From NCBI GenBank assembly GCA_963765545.1, contig CAVXWW010000009.1, forward strand, positions 62,001 to 126,000: a DNA stretch of 64,000 nt, given 5' to 3'. Below, piece by piece: positions 19,073 through 26,829 of the stretch (position 1 is the first letter of the stretch; each line of letters begins with the position of its first letter). The notes beneath the pieces are model-generated. The model was not told the DNA's origin. It saw only the letters and a list, made by a program, of their open reading frames with translations, and did not search any database. The position numbers and the translations under genes are program-made. The stretch is from JARRPM01 sp963765545 (GTDB lineage Bacteria; Pseudomonadota; Gammaproteobacteria; Pseudomonadales; Halieaceae).

Positions 19073-19393
19073 CTAGTAAAAAATAACGGACACAGGCTCT
19101 CCGGTTATTTCGACCAACAGATCCGTCAGCTCACCAACCTCTTCTTCGGTCAGCTCATCATCATCCAGAACCTTGCCCAGCAGTCTGTGTAGAACATCTG
19201 CGGGCCATGTGCCGAGCACATCACTGCGATCGTCCAGCCAGTGCTGAATAAACTCCGCCTCTGCCAGATTGACCGTACCGTCAGCCAGTACGCCCTTGCA
19301 GACTCCGATAAGTTCGGGAATATCTATCGAGTTGAACCGGGCCTCCGAGAGGCGCTCGGTCATCTTTACCCCGTGGAGTCTGGTGGGCGTCAC
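19073..19393 (-). CDS. Small acidic TerB-like helical protein
   Basis: 106 residues. ATG 19393 follows AAGGTG at 4-base spacing, better than the internal ATG 19363. The body RFNSIDIPELIGVCKGVLADGTVN, AEFIQHWLDD, WPADVLHRLLGKVL and EEEVGELTDLLVEITG is helical with two EF-hand-like acidic turns and is familiar from the region preceding BRCT domains in DNA-repair or exonuclease-like proteins. Here no BRCT domain follows; the protein ends SVIFY at once. Either a stand-alone form or a truncated one. It lies 16 bases upstream of the metallophosphoesterase gene. Confidence 0.6.
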   Translation of the reverse strand: MTPTRLHGVKMTERLSEARFNSIDIPELIGVCKGVLADGTVNLAEAEFIQHWLDDRSDVLGTWPADVLHRLLGKVLDDDELTEEEVGELTDLLVEITGEPVSVIFY

Positions 19394-19679
19394 ATGGTCA
19401 CCTTGTTGATATAATGGTTTTGCTACCGATTCTGCATCCTCAGGTGGGCGGCTGGCAAGCTAAGCCGTCGCTTTAGTTTAGGGGAAGAAACCTGAAAAGT
19501 GCTCAACTTTGCCCGTGAATGCAGCGCTTTTGCCCGGGCCTGGACTTCATTGTGATCAGTTTGTGTTGGCTTCGCTTGCTGGCTTACACCTGTGAAAACC
19601 TGTACTACACTGCTTTAGTCGGCCCGGCGAGGGTTCGGTGATTCCCTTTTAATCAGATAAAGTATGGAGCGTTTCAAAA

Positions 19680-19991
19680 ATGGCAACTAGAGAGGAAATG
19701 CAGGCGCAGATGGAAGCAACACTGGCCGCTGGCGGCGAGAAAGTCGAGGAACTGAAAGCTCAAATGGCAAAAGCTGGGGATGCAGCTTCTGCTGAATCTG
19801 CTGAAGCGTTGGCAGATGCCGAGCGGTTGCTTGAAAAAAGTAAGGCCAAATTCGCTGAGTTAGCGGATGCCTCCGATGAGCAATTTGACCAGATGATGGC
19901 GTCAAGTAAGGAGACCTGGGATGAGCTGGCCAGCCAGATGGAAGGGGGTTGGGCGGCTGTGAGCGACAAGGTGAAAAGTTTCTTCGCCTGA
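19680..19991 (+). CDS. Small helical protein of unknown function
   Basis: 103 residues, almost fully helical with Ala, Glu, Lys and Gln. Heptad-like patterns run through EEMQAQMEATLAAGGEKVEELK and SESAEALADAERLL, and Trp occurs only near the C-terminus. There is no signal peptide or membrane segment. Such proteins resemble phasin-like or LEA-like stress proteins, but no family can be named. GGAGCG lies 10 bases before the ATG. A strong terminator follows at once, so it is a single-gene unit and is probably well expressed. Confidence 0.65.
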   Translation: MATREEMQAQMEATLAAGGEKVEELKAQMAKAGDAASAESAEALADAERLLEKSKAKFAELADASDEQFDQMMASSKETWDELASQMEGGWAAVSDKVKSFFA

Positions 19992-19997
19992 ACCTGG

Positions 19998-20032
19998 CGC
20001 TTATCGCCGCGTTGGCGGCGATAAGCGATTTT
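19998..20032 (+). terminator. Rho-independent terminator of the small helical protein gene
   Basis: CGCTTATCGCCGC (19998-20010), loop GTTG, and its exact complement GCGGCGATAAGCG (20015-20027) make a 13-bp perfect stem, followed by ATTTTCT. It begins 7 bases after the stop codon. Confidence 0.9.
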
Positions 20033-20156
20033 CTGCATGATCGGATAAATAGATATTGCTTAGCACGTTCCGGAAATAGCGCCGCTGCTCCGGATTATGG
20101 TTAGGTTCCGAGTCGTGGTGGTAATCCCAGGATCCACTACATAAGCCCTACAGCCG

Positions 20157-22148
20157 CTAGTGCTGTTCCTCCTGGTCATTCAAGCTGGCATAGCGGGGCA
20201 TGGTCCGCAGTGCCTTCAAATTGCCATCGGCATTGGCAATTGCCCAGGGGTATCCCAGTGCCAGGGCATGCTCGAGCAGGTCAAATGCGCGTTGCCATTC
20301 ACCGATTCCGGCCATGGCCGTGGCGGAGTTGTAATTTACATACATGTCGTCGGGGGCCAGTGCAAGAGCTCGCTCAATATACTCCACCGCTTTACCAGGT
20401 TGCCCTGCCATCGCCTGATAGTGCGCCGTCAATGACAGGGCGTCGGCATCGGAAGGGTTGATCTGCAGGCGCTTCTCGGCCAGAGCTATCGCGTTTGTGT
20501 ACATTGCCTGTGCCAGTCCCGCGTCGTCAGGCAGCTGTTTGTATGCATCGCCCAGGTTGCCCCATAACTCGCTTTTATCAGGGGCGAACTCTACGGCCTT
20601 GTGGTAGAGGTCAGCAGCCTCCCTGTATCGACCCTGCAGATATAGACTGGTTCCGACATTGGCATACGCAACAGAAGAGGGTGCCAGGTCCAGCGACTGC
20701 TGCCAGTAGTCGGAAGCGCGGGAGAAATTACCCGCAATAAACAGCGCTGACCCCAAATTATTCAGCGCGGTCTCACTCTGGGGCATCAGCTCTGTAATAC
20801 GTTGGTAATAGGGTATGGCTTCCTCGACCTTGCCAGTCTCAAAAAGGTAGTTGCCCATACTCATATAGGCCCGCCAGTAGTTCGGATGTAACTCGATGGC
20901 CTTTTGATAAGCCTGTTCAGCCAGTTCGTGCTGGTTGGTGTTGCGATAGGTTTCGCCCAGACCCAGGTAGGCATCCGCGGGCTTATTGGACAGGGTAATG
21001 GCTGTGTTGAATTCGCTAATCGCCTGTTCGTATTGTCCCGATACCCGATAAAGATTGCCAAGGGCGGTATAGACAGCGGCAGCCCGCCTGTCCAGCACAA
21101 GAGCTTTTTGGCAGGCGACTTCTGCCTCATGGAATTTGACAATATCCAGATCGGCCGAGTAGAGCCCCAGCAAGCTGGTACACAGTCCTGCATAGGCCTC
21201 GGCAAACCCCGGATCGATCACTGTCGCCTTGTCGAAGAATTCTCTCGCCAATTGCAGGCTGGATGCGTCCGGTGGTTTGCGCAGAGAGGCCCGACCCTGC
21301 AGGTAGTAGTCCACGCTGGCTGGGTCGACCTCGGTAGAGCGTGACAGCAGTTCGCGGGATTCAGGTGATAGCAGTACCTGCAGCTTGGCGGCAACTTCTG
21401 CGGCAATCTCATCCTGGAGGGCAAGGATGCTGCCCATTTCGCGATCATAGGTCTCTGACCAGAGGTGGTAGCCGTTGCTGACGTCAATCAGCTGCGCTGT
21501 CACTCTCACCTGGTCTCCATCAAATCGGACGCTGCCCTCCAGCACATGGCCAACGTCGAGTTGTTGTCCTATCTTGCGAATGTCTATCGTCTTGTCCTTG
21601 AAGTAGAACGACGAGGTGCGCGCGGTGACATCCAGCTCGTTTAACTTTGCCAGCAGGTTGAGGATTTCCTCCGCCAGGCCGTCACCGACATAATCCCGGT
21701 CTTCGATCTGGCTCATGTTGACAAATGGCATGACGGCTATCGATGGGCGGCCCGAACTTGCAGAGGCGAGAGTGTCTGGCTTCATACCGTTTCTATCGCT
21801 AAGACGTTCCAGGTAGAGATAGCCTACCAGGCCCATCAGCATGACAATCAGGATAAGCTGGACAATGTGGCTTGCGGGGGCTCTCGTCCTACCAGTCACT
21901 GGTGTAGACGCGGGTGCGTCTACCAGGCCCTCGGGTGTCATATCGAAGAGCCAGGAGACAATAAGAGCGATTGGAAAGCCCGCTGCCGCTGCTACCAGCA
22001 CTGCTGATACGGACCAGTCGGGCAAACCCAGGATGGGAAATATGATATCGGCTACCTGCAACAAAGCCCAGGCAGCGGCCGAGTAGATGGTGGCGACACG
22101 GTAGACACCCCTGGATCTCAACTCAGTAATGAGTTGGTTTAACTTCAT
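20157..22148 (-). CDS. Membrane protein with TolB/FlgO-like domain and TPR repeats
   Basis: 663 residues. Residues about 1-80 carry two hydrophobic segments (AAAWALLQVADIIFPILGL and VSAVLVAAAAGFPIALIVSW), with a third near 95-115. Residues about 130-280 hold the TolB/FlgO-like block PSIAVMPFVNMS, GDGLAEEILNLLAKL, VLEGSVR and YHLWSETYDRE, usually seen after an adenylate-cyclase or HTH domain. From about 300 to the end at least seven TPR units follow (AYLGLGETY, AYMSMGNYLFETGKVEEAIPYY, ALNNLGSALF and others). It presumably acts as a scaffold at the inner membrane. No catalytic domain is seen. Confidence 0.75.
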   Translation of the reverse strand: MKLNQLITELRSRGVYRVATIYSAAAWALLQVADIIFPILGLPDWSVSAVLVAAAAGFPIALIVSWLFDMTPEGLVDAPASTPVTGRTRAPASHIVQLILIVMLMGLVGYLYLERLSDRNGMKPDTLASASSGRPSIAVMPFVNMSQIEDRDYVGDGLAEEILNLLAKLNELDVTARTSSFYFKDKTIDIRKIGQQLDVGHVLEGSVRFDGDQVRVTAQLIDVSNGYHLWSETYDREMGSILALQDEIAAEVAAKLQVLLSPESRELLSRSTEVDPASVDYYLQGRASLRKPPDASSLQLAREFFDKATVIDPGFAEAYAGLCTSLLGLYSADLDIVKFHEAEVACQKALVLDRRAAAVYTALGNLYRVSGQYEQAISEFNTAITLSNKPADAYLGLGETYRNTNQHELAEQAYQKAIELHPNYWRAYMSMGNYLFETGKVEEAIPYYQRITELMPQSETALNNLGSALFIAGNFSRASDYWQQSLDLAPSSVAYANVGTSLYLQGRYREAADLYHKAVEFAPDKSELWGNLGDAYKQLPDDAGLAQAMYTNAIALAEKRLQINPSDADALSLTAHYQAMAGQPGKAVEYIERALALAPDDMYVNYNSATAMAGIGEWQRAFDLLEHALALGYPWAIANADGNLKALRTMPRYASLNDQEEQH

Positions 22149-22386
22149 AGCGTGTCTTCGTCGATGATGGCGCCAACCGGGTCAACGACAAGGTCTGGTG
22201 CCTTGCCGTCAGGTGTGCGACGTGTGGAGCTTCCGTAGCTCGGGAACCAGTCCTAGTGAGTCTGCTGGAATTGTAATCAATTGTACAATTTCAACAAGCC
22301 CCCCCTTCCGTTGGTCAGCAGCGGTATCTTTGTTTCTAGCGGCCCAGCCTATGCTGGCTTATTTTCTGAGCCGCTCAATCGCGGCG

Positions 22387-22770
22387 CTAGTTTCTGATGC
22401 GGATTACCGGGTCCAGAATGCAGCCTTCAGTGGAGTGGACGTTATAGGAAATCTCGTCCCCCTGGTTGCCCCGAACAATGCACTGGTAATAACCCTGGTT
22501 CGGTTTCGCCATACAATTGTGAAGGCTGCCGGGTGAGCCCTCCTTGGCAGTGATTGCCGCGATGGAGGAACCCGGCATCCAGCGCACCGGTCCGTTATCC
22601 GGACTGCATGCCATGTTTACCGGGTCAGATCCGGTGCCGCAGGTGTCCCCATTACTGATAACTTCTACAGGTTGGCAGCCGTCAAAAACGACTTCCAGAT
22701 CTGTATTTGCCCAGGCACTTGAGCATAGTGCCAGACTCATAATGCCCGTGGCAATTGTCTTCCTTTTCAT
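22387..22770 (-). CDS. Secreted cysteine-rich protein of unknown function
   Basis: 127 residues. Signal peptide MKRKTIATGIMSLALCSSAWA, then a mature part with six cysteines (GCQP, DTCG, MACS, HNCM, YQCIV, EGCI), enough for three disulfides. It is beta-rich with no recognised domain. GAGAGG precedes the ATG at normal spacing. It is read away from the LemA gene; the wide gap behind it holds no other gene. A small periplasmic or secreted binding protein is the most that can be said. Confidence 0.6.
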   Translation of the reverse strand: MKRKTIATGIMSLALCSSAWANTDLEVVFDGCQPVEVISNGDTCGTGSDPVNMACSPDNGPVRWMPGSSIAAITAKEGSPGSLHNCMAKPNQGYYQCIVRGNQGDEISYNVHSTEGCILDPVIRIRN

Positions 22771-23008
22771 GGGTAACCTCTCGTCAGTAGAAGCGGATCG
22801 AGTGCATTGTATTTTTCCCGTGTGCTTAAGAATAGCCGCTTGAAGGGCTTTCTGTCACGCAATGCTTGTTGTGGTATATAGAGCACCAGTTGAGAGCTGG
22901 GCTACCCGGGTCTACACTTGGTGGCGTAGCGAGTAGCAGCTTGTGCCGGATGATCCGGGGTTGTTGGCGCTTTGCCAGGTCTTTGTCACTATTTTAGAGG
23001 ATGGTTCC

Positions 23009-23608
23009 ATGGTCCGTATTGAACGAGTGTTACTTATTGTGTGTTTTTCCATGCTGCTGAGTGGATGTGGTTATAACGCGCTTACCTCTGGTGATGAGCA
23101 AATAAAAGCCAGCTGGGCCGAGGTGCTGAACCAGTATCAGCGGCGAGCAGACCTTATTCCCAACCTGGTGAAAACAGTGGAGGGTTTCGCGAAGCAGGAG
23201 CGGGATGTGCTGGTTAAGGTTACGGAAGCCCGCTCCAGGGTGGGTTCTATCCAGGCCACCCCCGAGATGGTGAACGACCCTCAGGCATTACAGCAGTTTC
23301 AGGCTGCACAGGGTGAACTTTCCAGCGCGTTGTCACGCCTTCTGGTCACGGTGGAGCGTTACCCTGAGCTGAAATCCGATGCCAATTTCAGGGATTTGCA
23401 GGCGCAGCTTGAGGGTACCGAAAACCGCATCACTGTCGCGCGCAATCGGTACATAGACAGAGTGCGCCAGTACAATACACTGGCCCGTTCTTTTCCCACC
23501 AATATCACCGCGATGTTGTTTGGCTTTGAGGTTAAGCCTTCATTCACGGTTGAAAACGAGGCCGAGATAGCCAGGCCGCCGGAAGTGTCCTTCGGCAACG
23601 ATTCCTGA
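23009..23608 (+). CDS. lemA: LemA family lipoprotein
   Basis: 199 residues from ATG 23009, with AGAGG 8 bases upstream; the frame is open to 22943 but without a better start. Signal peptide with lipobox LLSGC. The LemA body is clear: SWAEVLNQYQRRADLIPNLV, VKTVEGFAKQERDVL, PELKSDANFRDLQAQLEGTENRI and ARNRYIDRVRQYNTLARSFPTNI. LemA proteins are helical membrane-anchored proteins found with TPM-domain proteins and tied to envelope stress; exact work unknown. The next gene begins 8 bases after its stop and encodes a TPM protein, the standard pairing. Confidence 0.9.
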   Translation: MVRIERVLLIVCFSMLLSGCGYNALTSGDEQIKASWAEVLNQYQRRADLIPNLVKTVEGFAKQERDVLVKVTEARSRVGSIQATPEMVNDPQALQQFQAAQGELSSALSRLLVTVERYPELKSDANFRDLQAQLEGTENRITVARNRYIDRVRQYNTLARSFPTNITAMLFGFEVKPSFTVENEAEIARPPEVSFGNDS

Positions 23609-23616
23609 CCCACACC

Positions 23617-24483
23617 ATGGCACTGGCGCGACTGCTAGTTGGCCAGTGGCTGTTGCTGGCTGCGTTTTTCGCAACGGCACAACCCTTGCAGCAAGTGCCG
23701 GTTCTCAGTGAGCGTGTCACTGACCTTACTCAAACCCTCAGTCCACATGATCAATCGGTACTGATCGCAAAGCTGGCCCAACTCGAGAGTGAAACCGGCA
23801 GTCAACTGGCCATTTTGATAGTGCCTTCTACCGCACCTGAAGATATAGCAGCCTACGCCCTGCGAGTGGTCGATAGCTGGAAGATTGGGCGTGAAGAGTT
23901 CGATGACGGCGTACTGTTCCTGGTAGCGACGGATGATAGGCGCATGCGCATCGAGGTGGGCTACGGCCTGGAGGGCGCGATTCCGGATGCCCGCGCCAGG
24001 CAGATTATCGACACTATTGTGGCGCCACATTTTCGCGACGGAAATTTCGGGCTGGGGATAACGGCGGGGGCCGACACTATTTCATCGCTGATTCGTGGAG
24101 AGCAATTGCCCGCGCCGTCGCCTGACAGATCCGCCGACGAGTCGGACATCGAAGGTCTGCTCCCGGTAGTCCTGATTATCGGTCTGGTGCTGGGTGGCGC
24201 TTTGCGTCGCAGCTTCGGTGCCTTTCCCGGGGCCCTTGCTACTGGCGCTATTACAGGCGTAATCGCCTGGCTGTTGGTCGGTATCCTGGGCGCTGCGCTG
24301 CTGGCCGGTGTCGTAGGGTTTTTTGTCAGCCTGCTCGGTGGTGGAGGCCCCGGAGCCTGGTCCAATCGCGGCGGCTACGGTGGCGGCTTCGGCGGTGGGG
24401 GATTTGGCGGTGGTGGTTTCGGCGGGGGTTTTGGCGGCGGTGGCGGCGGGTTTGGTGGCGGCGGCGCCTCGGGAGGATGGTGA
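23617..24483 (+). CDS. TPM-domain (YgcG-like) membrane protein with Gly-rich tail
   Basis: 288 residues. Signal peptide about residues 1-22. The TPM domain follows (about residues 30-155): VTDLTQTLSPHDQSVL, LAILIVPSTAPEDIAAYALRV, DDGVLFLVATDDRRMRIEVGYGLEGAIPD. Two hydrophobic segments lie at about 190-245, and the C-terminus is almost pure Gly/Phe (GGGFGGGGFGGG type), typical of this family. TPM domains have acid-phosphatase-like folds in some members. It overlaps the next TPM gene by about 7 bases. Together with LemA it forms a three-gene unit. Confidence 0.85.
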   Translation: MALARLLVGQWLLLAAFFATAQPLQQVPVLSERVTDLTQTLSPHDQSVLIAKLAQLESETGSQLAILIVPSTAPEDIAAYALRVVDSWKIGREEFDDGVLFLVATDDRRMRIEVGYGLEGAIPDARARQIIDTIVAPHFRDGNFGLGITAGADTISSLIRGEQLPAPSPDRSADESDIEGLLPVVLIIGLVLGGALRRSFGAFPGALATGAITGVIAWLLVGILGAALLAGVVGFFVSLLGGGGPGAWSNRGGYGGGFGGGGFGGGGFGGGFGGGGGGFGGGGASGGW

Positions 24484-24980
24484 GCATGTTGAATCGTTAC
24501 CTGGGCAATCTGTTTACCACCAGCTGGTCTCTGCGCCGCGCCTTCCCCAGGGTTCTGTTGGATGAAATTGAACAGGCTGTGGCAGGCTCGGAATTGCGTC
24601 ATAGCGGCGAGCTGCGCTTTGCCATCGAAACTGCGCTGGATGTGCCGGCCATGCTGCGGGGTATGCGCCCGCGCGACCGGGCAATTGATGTGTTTGCGCA
24701 ACTGAGGACGTGGGATACGGCGGCAAATAACGGTGTATTGATCTACCTGTTGCTGTCCGAGCACGATATCGAAATCGTTGCCGATCGCGGCTATAGCGGC
24801 AGGGTGACTGCGCAGCAGTGGCAGGAGGTTTGCGACACCATGCGGCCGCTGTTCCAGGAGGGCGACTATCGGGCGGGTGCGATACACGGTATCGAGCTGG
24901 TCACTGACTTGATGAGCCGGCATTTTCCGCCTGATGCTGACGACGTCAACGAGTTACCGAACAAGCCCGTGCTTCTCTAG
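24477..24980 (+). CDS. TPM-domain protein without signal peptide
   Basis: 167 residues; ATG 24477 or 24486 both fit after GGAGG. The TPM fold is seen in LLDEIEQAVAGSELRHSGELRFAIE, RAIDVFAQLRTWDTAANNGVLIYLLL, IEIVADRGYSGRV and GIELVTDLMSRHFPP. Unlike the preceding protein it has no signal peptide or Gly tail, so it stays in the cytoplasm or as a peripheral membrane protein. It matches the second TPM protein usual in LemA operons. Function not established. Confidence 0.85.
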   Translation: MVSMLNRYLGNLFTTSWSLRRAFPRVLLDEIEQAVAGSELRHSGELRFAIETALDVPAMLRGMRPRDRAIDVFAQLRTWDTAANNGVLIYLLLSEHDIEIVADRGYSGRVTAQQWQEVCDTMRPLFQEGDYRAGAIHGIELVTDLMSRHFPPDADDVNELPNKPVLL

Positions 24981-25271
24981 CATGCACATTGGGGCCTGGC
25001 GGGACTGAAGCCTGCAGTCGCGCTTGCGCCGCCAAATCGGTGGTTTGGATGATCGCCACCTGGGCTGTCGTGACAGGTGCCCTGCGTATTTTCTTTGCCA
25101 TGTTTGTGAAAAACCTGCCGGAGAATGTTGGCGAAAAGTTGTCTGCGGCGCGGTAATTTCAGCTACGGCGTGACCCGATATGGTCACCTGACGGTCTTTG
25201 ACAGATTTAGAGTCCAGACTATCCTTATGTGAGTAACCAGTCTCACACCCTCAGTACAGGAGCAGATGATT

Positions 25272-26333
25272 ATGGCATTCAATGTTATGGATATGGTTAT
25301 GGAGCAGTTGACACCTGATAACCTCAAGGCTGTTGCAGGCATGCTGGGTGAAGATCAGAGCAAGGTCGGCTCGGCGTTTTCGGGCGCTGCACCGGCGATA
25401 CTGGGTGGTCTGGTAAGCTCTTTCTCCAAGCCGAATGGCCGGCAGGTATTTGAGACCCAGCTAGAGCAGGCGGATGATGGCCTGTTGGGGAACCTGGGTG
25501 GCGTCCTGGGGGGAGGTGGGGGTAGTTCACTGGTCAGTTCTGGCGCCAGCATGCTGGGTTCTTTGATGGGCAATAATGCGCTGGGAACGCTTGCTTCAGC
25601 GATTGGCAGCTTCAGCGGCCTGTCGGAGAATTCAAGCAAATCGCTGCTGGGTTTGGCGACACCGATGCTGATGGGCATGCTCAAGGGTAAATCGAAATCG
25701 GATGGACTGGGTGTGGGTGGCCTGGTCGACATGTTGATGGGGCAAAAAGACAATATTGCCGACGCAATGCCGGCACAGGTGGGCAACGCCTTGTCGGGCA
25801 CCGGGCTGCTCGACGGAGTGTTGGGAAAAACCGGAGCGGCCGCGGCAAGTGCCGCCACTGCAACCGCCGCGGCGGGACAGCAGGCCGCCGAAAAAGGCGG
25901 CTCGCTGCTGGGCAAACTGATTCCGATTATCTTGCTGGCACTGGTGGCCTGGCTGGCTTATCAGTTCCTGCTGAAGCCCGACGAGCCCTCATCCGCAGCG
26001 GTCGGAGCGGGCGGCGCAGTCCAGCTCAGTGACCAGTTGGGTACCCTGATGGGTCAGGCGGGGGCAGTGCTTTCTGGCATTAATAGCGTGGATGACGCAC
26101 GCAATGCGTTGTCGGGTCTGGAATCCGTAGACCGTGGCCTGGGTCAATTGCTGAGCTCGGCGGCAAACCTGCCCGCCGCGCAGTCACAGGCACTTGCGAC
26201 CAGCTTTGGGAAGATGGCGCCAGAACTTGAGCGTGCTGTTGGTCACGCCTACAACGTGCCCGGCGCACGGGATGTGCTATCGGGTACGGTCGATTCGATA
26301 CTCAGGAAGTTGCAGGTCATTTCCCAGGGCTAG
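25272..26333 (+). CDS. DUF937 domain protein with one membrane segment
   Basis: Residues about 1-170 (from ATG 25272, 9 bases after AGGAG; ATG 25266 is closer and also possible) form a DUF937 domain: VMEQLTPDNLKAVAGMLG, repeated G-x-L-x motifs and a GGVLGGGGGSS linker. An Ala-rich segment leads to one membrane helix, IPIILLALVAWLAYQFLL, then an outer domain (about residues 245-354) rich in Leu and Ser with paired helical motifs, resembling OmpA-adjacent domains of such proteins. Its function is unknown. It stands alone after a 290-base gap holding no other gene. Confidence 0.7.
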   Translation: MAFNVMDMVMEQLTPDNLKAVAGMLGEDQSKVGSAFSGAAPAILGGLVSSFSKPNGRQVFETQLEQADDGLLGNLGGVLGGGGGSSLVSSGASMLGSLMGNNALGTLASAIGSFSGLSENSSKSLLGLATPMLMGMLKGKSKSDGLGVGGLVDMLMGQKDNIADAMPAQVGNALSGTGLLDGVLGKTGAAAASAATATAAAGQQAAEKGGSLLGKLIPIILLALVAWLAYQFLLKPDEPSSAAVGAGGAVQLSDQLGTLMGQAGAVLSGINSVDDARNALSGLESVDRGLGQLLSSAANLPAAQSQALATSFGKMAPELERAVGHAYNVPGARDVLSGTVDSILRKLQVISQG

Positions 26334-26438
26334 GGTACGGGACGTAGCCGTTTTGAGCTGATGATGACAACACACCCACCGTGAGATCGCATAATTGCAG
26401 CGACCGCGGTGGACTTACACCACGATGAGGATAAGGCT

Positions 26439-26690
26439 ATGGATATAACCGGATTGATCGTTTTCCTGGCAATAGGTGCTATCGCCGGCTGGCTGGGCAG
26501 CATGATTATGAAAGGCGGCGGATTTGGTCTGCTGGGCAATATTGTTGTGGGCATACTTGGCGCAGTTGTGGGAGGCTTTGTGTTTGGTCTGCTGGGACTT
26601 TCCGCAGGTGGTTTTATTGGCTCGGTTGTGACCGCGACGGTTGGGGCGGTGGTGCTGTTGTTCATCATAGGCCTGATCAAGAAGGCCTGA
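26439..26690 (+). CDS. GlsB/YeaQ/YmgE family stress membrane protein
   Basis: 83 residues from ATG 26439 (GAGG and AAGG lie just upstream). Three hydrophobic segments carry the family blocks GAIAGWLGSMIMKGGGFGLLGNIVVGILGAVVGG and TVGAVVLLFIIGLIKKA. These small inner-membrane proteins are typically general-stress proteins; the biochemical role is unknown. An inverted repeat follows the stop. Confidence 0.9.
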   Translation: MDITGLIVFLAIGAIAGWLGSMIMKGGGFGLLGNIVVGILGAVVGGFVFGLLGLSAGGFIGSVVTATVGAVVLLFIIGLIKKA

Positions 26691-26707
26691 CCCACAGGTA
26701 GTGATGC

Positions 26708-26726
26708 CGGGTCCGGACAGGACCCG
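26708..26726. terminator. Possible shared hairpin between convergent genes
   Basis: CGGGTCC and GGACCCG pair around a 5-base loop, between the GlsB-like gene and the acyl-CoA ligase read from the other strand. There is no T-run, so termination is uncertain. Confidence 0.3.
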
Positions 26727-26829
26727 AGCAACGCCCCCGAACCTTTCACGCAACTCACTCAAAACTCACGTAAATAAACTGATCGGGGGCGACTCATTCA
26801 GCTGGCCGCCCTGCGGTGTGGGCAAAGCC

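Noticed and set aside
24375..24923. Proline-rich minus-strand protein
   Set aside because: It is the complement of the Gly-rich TPM tail and the following TPM gene.
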